From positions 1 through 61,397 of the forward strand of contig JAADGF010000086.1 in assembly GCA_013152545.1 (NCBI GenBank): a stretch of 61,397 nt of DNA, read 5' to 3'. Both the position numbers and the translations under genes were made by a program. Positions 45,258 to 53,223 of the stretch are shown here, piece after piece. This stretch comes from Gammaproteobacteria bacterium (lineage in GTDB: Bacteria > Pseudomonadota > Gammaproteobacteria > SZUA-152). The notes beneath the pieces are model-generated. The model did not search any database. It was not told the origin of the DNA and saw nothing but the letters and a program-made list of their open reading frames with translations. Numbering within the stretch: the stretch's first letter is position 1; each line of letters starts with the position of its first letter.

Positions 45258-45412
45258 TATACCCATAACGATTGAGATTTATGTACGCCCTATTTTATTC
45301 CACCGCGTTGTTAAAACGCCTTGCAATAGAGCGACTATTACGCGTCGTTTTGCCGAGTGATGAAATAAATATGATCTACATTTACGCTTAAATCTTAAAC
45401 GCTATGGCTATA
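45258..45412. repeat. MITE of the TATACCCATAACG family, 155 bp (copy C)
   Basis: Left end TATACCCATAACGATTGAG (45258-45276), right end CTTAAACGCTATGGCTATA (45394-45412). The interior shares CCTATTTTATTCCA, GAAATAAATA and ACATTTAC with copy D. Its right end overlaps the last codon and stop of mtgA (45408-45410). Confidence 0.8.
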
Positions 45413-46109
45413 TTTGCAAATGGCGCCGGATTTTTGCAATTTTTTTTATAAAAAAACGAGTGCGGGTTTCGGGGTTATGGTTTTTGGGTGCGGGTAAGGA
45501 GGCCGCTAGTTCCACGGACTCCAATGGGGTAAGATACTTGGCTGATTTTCGAAAATAATACTGGGACGCAGCTTCTACACCATAAATGCCCACTCCAAAC
45601 TCTGCGCTATTCAGATAAATTTCTAAAATGCGTTGTTTGCCTACGTTTTGTTCCATTAGATAAGTTAGAATAATTTCATGTAGTTTCCGTAAAGGGTTAC
45701 GGGACGGTGATAAAAACAAGTTTTTAATGGTTTGCTGAGAAATAGTGCTTGCACCATACACAATTCTTCTTTGTGATAAATTATACTCAAGGGCTTTTTT
45801 GAGTGCTTCTTGGTCCAGGCCTTTGTGTTGGTAAAAGCGAGCATCTTCCGCAACAATGACAGCACGCACTAAGTGTTTCGGTAGGGATTTTAGTGTAATT
45901 GGTTGCCACTTTAACTGAGCATAGTCTTCTTGAGTGGTTTGCAAATATTCATATTTTTTAATGGCACGGGATTTAGGGACCGGTCCATACGCGAATTCAT
46001 CCCAATCTGGCATCAGTCCCCATATAAAACCGATTTCGATAAGCAATAAAGCGGCCAGGATTCTTATTCCCCAACGAGCAGCAAGTTTGAAGCGTTTAAT
46101 CGTTAACAA
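45408..46109 (-). CDS. mtgA: Monofunctional biosynthetic peptidoglycan transglycosylase
   Basis: 233 residues. An N-terminal membrane helix (RWGIRILAALLLIEIGFIWG) anchors a GT51 glycosyltransferase domain that polymerises lipid II in the periplasm. The motifs are complete: VAEDARFYQHKGLD (catalytic Glu), YGASTISQQTIKNLFL, RKLHEIILTYLMEQ, and KQRILEIYLNSAEFGVGIYGVEAAS. The stop codon TAG and the last residue come from the end of a MITE, so the original C-terminal codons may differ slightly; the catalytic domain is not affected. Confidence 0.95.
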   Translation of the reverse strand: MLTIKRFKLAARWGIRILAALLLIEIGFIWGLMPDWDEFAYGPVPKSRAIKKYEYLQTTQEDYAQLKWQPITLKSLPKHLVRAVIVAEDARFYQHKGLDQEALKKALEYNLSQRRIVYGASTISQQTIKNLFLSPSRNPLRKLHEIILTYLMEQNVGKQRILEIYLNSAEFGVGIYGVEAASQYYFRKSAKYLTPLESVELAASLPAPKNHNPETRTRFFIKKIAKIRRHLQI

Positions 46110-46837
46110 GTGATTTTCTTTTTTCGTAACGACTTAGCTTACGGTTGATTTGCCCGGCAACTACGTTAACCGGCCAGACCCCTAAGCAGTGACGATGCAC
46201 TTAGAGTGTAGTTGAGTCGTTTACCTTGGTTCATTCAAAATACGTTGAGGTAACGGGTATTGAATCGCGAAGCGATGCATATAGCGTTGGTTCTGAGCAA
46301 GATTATACCAGGGTTTATACAAAGGACCTTGTAAAAAAGGGGAGTGTGCACGTAATAGCTTCCCCATTTTGTAGCTCGTCTTTGCTCGTTCTTCAATCAC
46401 AAAAGCTCGAAATAGAATGACTATTCCTGCGTTTTTATTCAAAAGCGCCCGTACTCTCGCCTCGGAACTGCTACCTGCATTTACGTCCTGTATAAACCAG
46501 AACGAACACCCGCTTAGGCATCGTAGGGCGAATACAGACTAAAATCTGACAATTGCATAGGTGCAGAGTGATTCAGGAGACGGAGATAAAGTTAGGCACC
46601 AACGACGGACGTTTATTGCGTACACGTTTCCCGAATAGATTGCAGATCCAGCAAAGCGCTAGAAAGCTTAGCTGTTCGGCGCGCTTTCGAAGGCGTAGAC
46701 TCCGCATCAAGAAGACACAACATTTTAGCTAGCGTTTTACTCGTCGGGTCGTTCCCTTTGCTGCCGTGGTGTTGTTATTCTTGATACGGGTAACAAGCCC
46801 CAGCCCCCTAATTCTTACCAATTCATGCTTTGGTTGC
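46110..46837. other. Intergenic between mtgA and zapG
   Basis: 728 bp with no convincing gene. A 73-codon minus-strand frame at 46221-46442 shares IVILFRA-VI with the corresponding minus strand of 41205-41270, indicating a degraded repeat rather than a protein gene. No strong terminator. Confidence 0.35.
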
Positions 46838-47698
46838 TTAGTGAACCGTTCGATTGGTTGGGCTGGCTTCAGGGCCTTTTGGTGCAGCAGCATTAGGGGT
46901 TTCCGATAGCGTCACGTTTTGCGGTTCGTTTTTGACTGGACTTTCATCCAGGGTTGTCACCGCTTCTGCTTTTGTAACTGAAGCGCTGCTTTTATCAGTG
47001 AGTGGTGCTATTGGCATCGCTTTGGGTTGTATTGAAGGACTTTTTTGCGTGTCGTTTTTTTGTAAATTGATATTATCAGTTGGTTTCGTGGTAGACGTAT
47101 TGCTATTTTCAAATGATGGGTGAGTGGTTAGGGCTTCTGCGTCAGTGGTTGCCTTATTATCGTGAAATTTCTCTGTCTGTCGGTTCTTGTCCGAAAATTC
47201 ATATTTGTTTGTTTTATTGTCTGATTCAAGCTCGACAGGCGTGAGTGTTGCATCAGAGGCCTGTTTTGCTGAATCAGATGCGGTTTCTGAGGGTCGATTC
47301 TCTTGCGCCGCAATCGTTTTGGGTGCTTCTGCTTCTGTCGACGAATTCGTTTCTGGTAATAATTTATTATGTTTATTTTCTGTCAGTTTATTTTCATTAT
47401 GTGTCACTTTAATACGATTCACTTCGACCTCGTTATTACATAACGTACTGGCGCCAATTGCAAGATGTTCATGCACCTTTTGATAACTTTCTGTCATATT
47501 ATTTACAAGCGCTGCGGTTTCTATGAAATGATTGGTGACTTGTTGCTTATAATTCAGCAATTCATCCTCTGATGTTTTCAGTTTTTCTTCCAGCGCTCTT
47601 TTGTGTTTCTTAGAAAAATCATCCAGCTTCGCGAAATAAAACCCTGCTATGCCGCCGATGACAACACCAATACAAAGATATAAAACCCAAGTCACCAT
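46838..47698 (-). CDS. zapG: YhcB/ZapG family inner-membrane protein (DUF1043) with long disordered tail
   Basis: 286 residues. The N-terminal helix LYLCIGVVIGGIAGFYFAKL and the coiled coil with LLNYKQQVTNHFIETAALVNNM plus SYQKVHEHLAIGASTLC define the YhcB/ZapG family, which links cell division with envelope synthesis in relatives. The tail from about residue 95 is low-complexity Ser/Thr/Glu/Lys, about twice the usual total length (E. coli about 130 aa). ATG 47698; no strong ribosome binding site noted. Monocistronic. Confidence 0.88.
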   Translation of the reverse strand: MVTWVLYLCIGVVIGGIAGFYFAKLDDFSKKHKRALEEKLKTSEDELLNYKQQVTNHFIETAALVNNMTESYQKVHEHLAIGASTLCNNEVEVNRIKVTHNENKLTENKHNKLLPETNSSTEAEAPKTIAAQENRPSETASDSAKQASDATLTPVELESDNKTNKYEFSDKNRQTEKFHDNKATTDAEALTTHPSFENSNTSTTKPTDNINLQKNDTQKSPSIQPKAMPIAPLTDKSSASVTKAEAVTTLDESPVKNEPQNVTLSETPNAAAPKGPEASPTNRTVH

Positions 47699-47937
47699 TT
47701 AAATTGCCTCTTAACTTTCCAATGAAAATTTATGGGGTAAAGTTTAGCAAGCTTTGTCTAAAATACGAAGCTTTCCTATTTAATTATTTACATATATTTA
47801 CATTCCTAAACATCGGGCGAAGATGGGAAATCATTAATTGTTGGTGATAATGGCTGTAGCATGTTCGATACAGCCTATTTTGACGTAATAGCATCGGTAT
47901 TCAGTGAATTGGGAAAAATTTAAATCTTTCAAGGTTC

Positions 47938-48065
47938 TATAGCCATAATGATTGAGATTTAGGTGTAACTGCTCACCCTATTTATTCCAAGGCGTTTTGC
48001 CTCGCCATGAAATAAATAGGACGCACATTTACATTTACACCTAAATCTCAAACGCTATGGGTATA
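47938..48065. repeat. MITE of the TATACCCATAACG family, 128 bp (copy D)
   Basis: The left end TATAGCCATAATGATTGAG and the right end CAAACGCTATGGGTATA are inverted copies over about 28 bp with few mismatches, extending to ATTTAGGTGTAA/TTACACCTAAAT. It is the best-preserved copy. The rest of the 47699-48691 gap (about 990 bp) shows no gene. Confidence 0.85.
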
Positions 48066-48691
48066 TTCTTCCACGGCTTACCGCGAATAAATGTTAAGCG
48101 ATGCAAAGCGGGCGAATTTTTCCCAATATCCCCATCCGCTTGTGGCGGAAGTTTTTGTTTTTTTGTATTAAGAAACGATCAGATCATTGATTTTCTTTTT
48201 ATTGTGTTGACGATCAATGTTTGACACGGTTTGTTTCCAGTAGTTTGTTCGAGTTTTATTACATTTGAGGTTTTTTGCGTGCAATTTATGTGGATAGGAT
48301 ATTGCCTGAGGTTATTGTCAATATAACGTTAGAATGGCTTCTTCCAATTGAAAATACTTACTTAAGCTCACTGAATGCACTGTTTTTCTCAACCAAACAT
48401 TTAGAGACACCAGCGCTGTGCGCACCTTATTACAGTGTTATTTAATTTCCAGGCCTTATTCAATCGTGAATTAATGTGATGTTCAGCTAATGTGTCTCAA
48501 CAACATTGAAGGTCACAAGGTTTTATGCGGTGACTGTGTCGTGATGACGGTTAGTGATAATAAACCCATTGACAATAAATTCATGCTCATTAAGTCTCTA
48601 TCTCTTTGATATTATGAATATATTTCGTGCGCATGGAGTGCTTTATATCACTCGGGGAGGTGGCGCCGCAATGCCAAATCAAGGTGAGAAA

Positions 48692-49560
48692 TCAATCGCT
48701 GGGTTCTTCTCCACGAAGTAACCTTGCGGTAGAAACATGTGGGTGTTTTGAATGTTTATCGCATTTACCCGGAGATTTCTTCGTACCGCGGCGAGATTTT
48801 CGAAACGTTGATAATGTCACATTCCTTGCAAGCTGGAGCAATATCTCAGCGAGTTGAAGGATCGTCATGGATTGAAAGGCAATCCATTCCTCATCAGGGA
48901 GCGCAATCATCATCCCATCGTAGGTACGTGCGATATTTCCCGCAAGATAATATTCCGATAGTTCCTGCTCAATTGTTTCTTCCCCATGTTGCGTTCGCAA
49001 TGCGGCTTTCACAACGGCCAGTACATTGTAAGCCACCAGTGCAACACAAAAACCAAACAGAGCAGCTTTTGAATAACTCAAGGTATTAACTTTCAGAATG
49101 TAAGTGCGCTTCCAATTCTTGAAACATCGATTCTATGCGCCATCGTTTACGATACCGTTCAGCGATGAATTTTGCGCTTGTGAGTGCTCTTGGAAGATTC
49201 GTTAGAATCGCAATATCCTTTTCACCATCACGTGTCGCGGTATTTAGATATACTTGAACCTGGCGGTATTTTCGCCGCTTGCCTGCCTCATCAATTATCT
49301 TTATCCATTGCTCATACAGCACCCCAGTGTCTGTCTTCCCCACTTTTTTTCTAAACCACACGCTTTCCACTTAAGCCCTTTATGTTCTCTACAGATAAAA
49401 TATCCACCCTTGCTGTCAATGTCGAGAAGAAATCGATGAACACAAAAATTTCTATCCATGATCCATCGGTCTGATTGTTCAACCGTTGGTAGTATTTGAT
49501 CCAGTAGCGAGCGTTCTTGTGCATGTCCATCTTCGTAAGGGAAGACATCAATCGTCAGCG
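48692..49560 (-). pseudogene. IS4-family transposase, frameshifted
   Basis: Three consecutive minus-strand frames read as one protein: VFPYEDGHAQERSLLDQIL plus MDRNFCVHRFLLDIDSKGG, then KRRKYRQVQVYLNTATRDG with TNLPRALTSAKFIAERYRKR, then ALFGFCVALVAYNVLAVVK. YRKRWRIESMFQELE carries the Y-R-E catalytic signature of IS4 transposases. Two frameshifts (about 49370 and 49090) separate the parts and the N-terminus is missing, so it is dead. Confidence 0.85.
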
Positions 49561-49574
49561 ACTCCCGCTAATAA

Positions 49575-49846
49575 TTGATATCCAACCGGCTTTGAGATTC
49601 ACACGCTTGATCGGTACAGCGCCCGCTCACGAGAGGCCTTTACCCAGCTATTGCATCCCCTTGTTTGAAGACGATGAGCAACGCATCAAGGCGGATTTAA
49701 TCGACGTCCTGGAGCAGGTCGAGGCCTGGCAACCGGAAGGGGATGGTGTCGTGGTAAAACCCATCGAGTTGACCGAAAAGGAAAGAGACGAAGCGCTGGC
49801 CTTTCTAAAACAACCGGACTTGCTGAAGCGATCTAACAGGACTTGA
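49575..49846 (+). pseudogene. Toprim/primase-like fragment (uncertain)
   Basis: The frame reads DDEQRIKADLIDVLEQVEAW, GDGVVVKPIELTEKERDEA and LAFLKQPDLLKRSN. The segment LTEKERDEALAFLKQPDLLKR resembles a conserved linker in accessory DNA primases (LT--E--EALA-L--PDL--R). Both ends are cut off; it is bounded by the IS4 remnant and the 91-bp repeat. Confidence 0.35.
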
Positions 49847-49850
49847 CCAC

Positions 49851-49942
49851 GTGATACGCTGTCGTCCAAAAACCCCCAATAAGTCTTTTACCTTCAGCGG
49901 CCTAGTCGCTCTCGCGACGATTCAACTGATTAATTTAGGATC
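49851..49942. repeat. Dispersed 91-bp repeat, copy 2
   Basis: Matches 4022-4112 by eye over its length, starting GTGATACGCTGTC and ending GATTAATTTAGGATCA, and including the palindrome GTCGCTCTCGCGAC. It separates the primase-like and IS3 remnants. Confidence 0.75.
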
Positions 49943-50025
49943 ATTGATTGTCAGTACGTAAGTGCCATCTAGGCTTATTCCTATCGCGCTAACTGGCTTA
50001 TCTAGCTTTAGACTCTCATCGTCCC

Positions 50026-50215
50026 ATGCTGGCGACGCTGCGAGGCTGGACGCAGTACCATCGTTCAGTCGCCCTTCTGTGAGCAATGACAAGCCATATT
50101 CGGAGAGTCTGTTCAGGTTTCCATCAAAGCCGTTTGCAAGCCTGGGTACAGCAAGGGAGTGGGTTGGTGAGTTCGTTCACTGGTACAACGAAGAGCATCT
50201 TTGGGGGGGGGGAAT
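50026..50215 (+). pseudogene. IS3-family OrfB C-terminal remnant
   Basis: Reads VPSFSRPSVSNDKPYSESLFR, missing about ten residues before PSKPFASLGTAREWVGEFVHW and then YNEEH. The pattern S-S-PSVS-DNPYSEALFRT--Y-P--P---F-S---AR-WV--FV-WYN-EH is IS3 integrase core. A frameshift lies near 50050 and the G10 run (50203-50212) destroys the end. Confidence 0.7.
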
Positions 50216-50370
50216 TTGATGTAGAACGCTACACTTACCAAAGCCCCAAGGGCGGACGACAAATATCGCCTTTAGAAAAGGATGCTCGGATTATTTTGAC
50301 GGCAACTCCGGGGTTTGCCAAGCTGGTTTCTTCAAAATATGCAGAAGGCGATAGATTGCACATTATTTAG
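50216..50370 (+). pseudogene. IS66-family transposase fragment
   Basis: Frame FDVERYTYQSPKGGRQIS, then TPGFAKLVSSKYAEGDRLHII and stop. It resembles the segment of IS66 transposases around ER-KY-CP and TPGLLAHV-VSKYADHLPLYR. Only about 50 codons remain. Joined directly to the IS3 remnant. Confidence 0.5.
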
Positions 50371-50465
50371 ATAGGAACGACGCCAGAATACGGAAAAAAC
50401 AGCTTTTATAGCCGCTTTGACCGCGAGCTTGAGTAGATACGAAAGTTATTTGATTGGGCGTTTGT

Positions 50466-50495
50466 GGGAAGTAATCGTCTCACCGATTACTTCCC
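50466..50495. terminator. Perfect 12-bp hairpin downstream of the autotransporter gene
   Basis: GGGAAGTAATCG (50466-50477) and CGATTACTTCCC (50484-50495) with a 6-nt loop lie about 55 nt past the autotransporter stop (minus strand). No T-tract follows, so it is a terminator candidate only. Confidence 0.5.
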
Positions 50496-50549
50496 AATGA
50501 GGTGTTGTAAATACGACACAACGAAAATTTTAATGGGTTATGGGTGCAT

Positions 50550-52619
50550 TTACAGATCCATACGACCGCCGATGTATAACGTATTGTTACTTTGACTTTC
50601 TTGCAGTGATACACCTTCATAATTAATGAAAAAAGAGCGCCCTTGTGGGAATACTGCACTCACGCCAAGGCTCCATACGAAAAAATTCTGATCGGGGTCA
50701 TCTACCGGCGTGGAGAATAACACGCCAGGGTTAGCGGCGAAGGCCGCAATGATGTCTCGATTATCATTATTGTATTCATGTACCCACTCGATATGGGCGG
50801 TTGGCGTCAATATTCCCCAACTCTTACTGGAAGCATATGAAAAACTTCCACCGAGTGCCGTGGTTGTGGATGTGACATCTTGGCTTTTAATGTCAAGGGC
50901 TAGTCCTTTGCCACCTGTTTCTTGAAACGAATCAATGCTGGTGTCAATATAATCTATTCGCATGTAGGGTGTTAATAACCACGCATTTTTATTGTAGTCC
51001 ATGCCAAGGGTCATACTCAGTGCATATTTGTCTGCATTAGTATCACCTTGGGTTTCGGTAGAAAAACTATCAATTTTTCGAGTGAATTCAAAATCAACCT
51101 GACCGTAGTGCATTGACCAGTCGACGTGAAACATGTCGGTATTATAAATGCCATAGAATGTAATTGAGGTGTCGCCGATATCAAGGTCGCCACCATTATT
51201 GGCAAAGTCGGAATTCATGCTTGCGTAACCGAATGCAGCGCCAAGAAATAAATGACTGGATAATCGGTAATCACCACCTAAGGTCACTCCTGTTGTGTCG
51301 AAATCAAACCCGTCATCGTTTTGAGTGGCATCTTTGTCACCATTATTGTAACTGCCAGTTGCGAAAAAACTCCAGGGAGTACCGATGTTGAGATCACCCG
51401 CAGAACCACCTGTTTCCAGTTGATTGTATAAGTAGCCATCAATAATTCTGCCGACCGGTATGGTTTGTCCGTTGATCATTGCGCTAACATTTGTTAAATC
51501 GATGGCTTTTACACGGTTTCGGCGGGCTTGTTGCTGCTTGATGATGGTTCTCATGTGATTCTTAGTGATGTTAATCACGCCGATACCCATCGCGGTCAAT
51601 TCTTCGGGTGATAAATCCCGCCGTTGTTTTTGAGTAAGTTCTTCCCCCGTAAGGTCTGCGCATGATTCAACTGAGGTGTTTCCGTTGGCACACAGGGAAT
51701 CCCATGCATTGCCAAGGGTTTGTGTCGTCACATTTTGTAATGGTTTCGCTTGCACATTGATTTCAACGGGTATTTCTATGGGGCTGAACGAAATGTTTTG
51801 ATTTGTGGTGGTAATGCGCAATGTATCTGAGAGTGGTGTGTCCACTGGCGCATCAGGAGGAATATCATATTCGTAGGTGACGGTTACCGGTAGGTTATCT
51901 GCCACTGATACGGTGCTTGGTGAAACACGGGCAATACCACTTTCCGCCAGGTCGGAGGAGATCGTTAGTCCATCTACAACCGTATTGAGTGTAAACGTTG
52001 CGGATGCACGCTGACCTGGATTGGCGTTGATTGCAAGTGTTGAAAATTGAGTAAAACGGTTCTCAATGAGGATGCTTGCTGGTTGTGATATATCAAGTTG
52101 CCCGCCAAACAAACATTCGCCTGTTACTAGTTGCGGCGTGCCAAAATACAATTCGAAAGATTCGTTTTCTTCAATGATATCATCGCGATGAATACTGAGG
52201 CTGACGTTTCCCGAGTAACTTATATTTGCTCCTATTGCTTGTTCGGTGACACTGATTCTTAGAAGGGTTGTGTTGATGGTAAAGTCGTTGTTGGGTGAGG
52301 CAACTGCACTTGCATCGATTAACTGTTCTGGCGCGTCTAAAATAGGAATGTCAATTTCACAAGGTCCGCCGTAGTCTGTAATGGTTAGGTCAACTTGTAG
52401 GTTTACCGTGCCCTGCGTTTCGTTAAATGTGTATTGATTTTGATTGAACCTAACGGTGTTGGCGAACAGGTCGCCGCTCACCATTAACGACAAGCTCGCC
52501 ATGCAGCAAATTACGGGTAAGTTAAGTGCATTATAGCGACGATGCGATAGTTTCGTTTCAATGATCTCTACTGTTTGTTGTTTATTAAAAGGTTTTTGAC
52601 GAACGACTGATTGTTCCAT
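50550..52619 (-). CDS. Autotransporter with Calx-beta-like passenger and beta-barrel
   Basis: 689 residues, GGAGGAG before the ATG. A long n-region (about 30 aa) precedes a signal-like helix (ICCMASLSLMVSGDLFA). Residues about 55-200 contain repeated beta-sandwich strands with acidic loops (YTFNETQGTVNLQVDLTI, DDIIEENESFELYFG), like Calx-beta domains. Residues about 410-689 form a 12-strand autotransporter beta-domain (AAFGYASMNSDF, DWSMHYGQVDFEF, final strand NNTLYIGGRMDL). It secretes its own passenger to the cell surface by type Va. No protease or haemagglutinin motif is seen, so the passenger function is open. Confidence 0.9.
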   Translation of the reverse strand: MEQSVVRQKPFNKQQTVEIIETKLSHRRYNALNLPVICCMASLSLMVSGDLFANTVRFNQNQYTFNETQGTVNLQVDLTITDYGGPCEIDIPILDAPEQLIDASAVASPNNDFTINTTLLRISVTEQAIGANISYSGNVSLSIHRDDIIEENESFELYFGTPQLVTGECLFGGQLDISQPASILIENRFTQFSTLAINANPGQRASATFTLNTVVDGLTISSDLAESGIARVSPSTVSVADNLPVTVTYEYDIPPDAPVDTPLSDTLRITTTNQNISFSPIEIPVEINVQAKPLQNVTTQTLGNAWDSLCANGNTSVESCADLTGEELTQKQRRDLSPEELTAMGIGVINITKNHMRTIIKQQQARRNRVKAIDLTNVSAMINGQTIPVGRIIDGYLYNQLETGGSAGDLNIGTPWSFFATGSYNNGDKDATQNDDGFDFDTTGVTLGGDYRLSSHLFLGAAFGYASMNSDFANNGGDLDIGDTSITFYGIYNTDMFHVDWSMHYGQVDFEFTRKIDSFSTETQGDTNADKYALSMTLGMDYNKNAWLLTPYMRIDYIDTSIDSFQETGGKGLALDIKSQDVTSTTTALGGSFSYASSKSWGILTPTAHIEWVHEYNNDNRDIIAAFAANPGVLFSTPVDDPDQNFFVWSLGVSAVFPQGRSFFINYEGVSLQESQSNNTLYIGGRMDL

Positions 52620-53223
52620 AACAGGTATGCTCCTCCCTTTACTACAAAATATATTTTTAAATTTAATGAGTATTAGAAAACAGGGGCTTTGATAGCAATA
52701 TTTTCATTTAACATACTCTTCTTGGTATTAACGGCAACATGCTTTCTAATCAAATTCTTGTAGTTAATGAATGTTACTGCCTTTTTTGGTTACTGAGTAG
52801 GGATTATCGCACAAAAAAAGAACACACAATTTACTATTTTTGCAGTTGATATTGTTTGTTGTTTTGAATGTTCAGGTGTGCCGATGATCGCTTAATTTTC
52901 GGGTGGTTTTTCTGCTTGTGATACACTGAAAACAGCGCTGCACAGCGATGATAAGTAACTAATATTGCCGGATTTTTAGTTTTAGCAATCGCCTATGCAG
53001 TACGCTTGAGTCGCGTGTATTTCAGCCATTACGCGAGTGCAGAGATAAGGGGGCGACAACTTCAGTTTGGTTGATAACCGTTGCTGGTGTTATCTGGGTA
53101 GAGAATATACATAACGGCGTAAGGTTATGATGTAAGCGTTGTGTGGCGGCCTCTGTTTCACTTGATCGTTGGCGTTTAGCCTGCGCTAACGTGAGTATTT
53201 ATTAGCGCAGGCCAGGTCGTTGT
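52620..53223. other. Intergenic between autotransporter and lipoprotein genes
   Basis: 604 bp without a credible gene. The upstream region of the autotransporter (right of 52619) is AT-rich; a hairpin at its right end terminates the lipoprotein gene. Confidence 0.35.
53179..53212 (-). terminator. Hairpin after the large lipoprotein gene
   Basis: GCCTGCGCTAA (53179-53189) and TTAGCGCAGGC (53202-53212) pair perfectly, 12 nt beyond the stop of the minus-strand gene. This is a good position for an intrinsic terminator, though the U-tract is weak. Confidence 0.55.

Noticed and set aside
46221-46442. 73-codon minus-strand ORF between mtgA and zapG
   Set aside because: Its only similarity is to the intergenic repeat at 41205-41270, which argues for repeat DNA rather than a gene.
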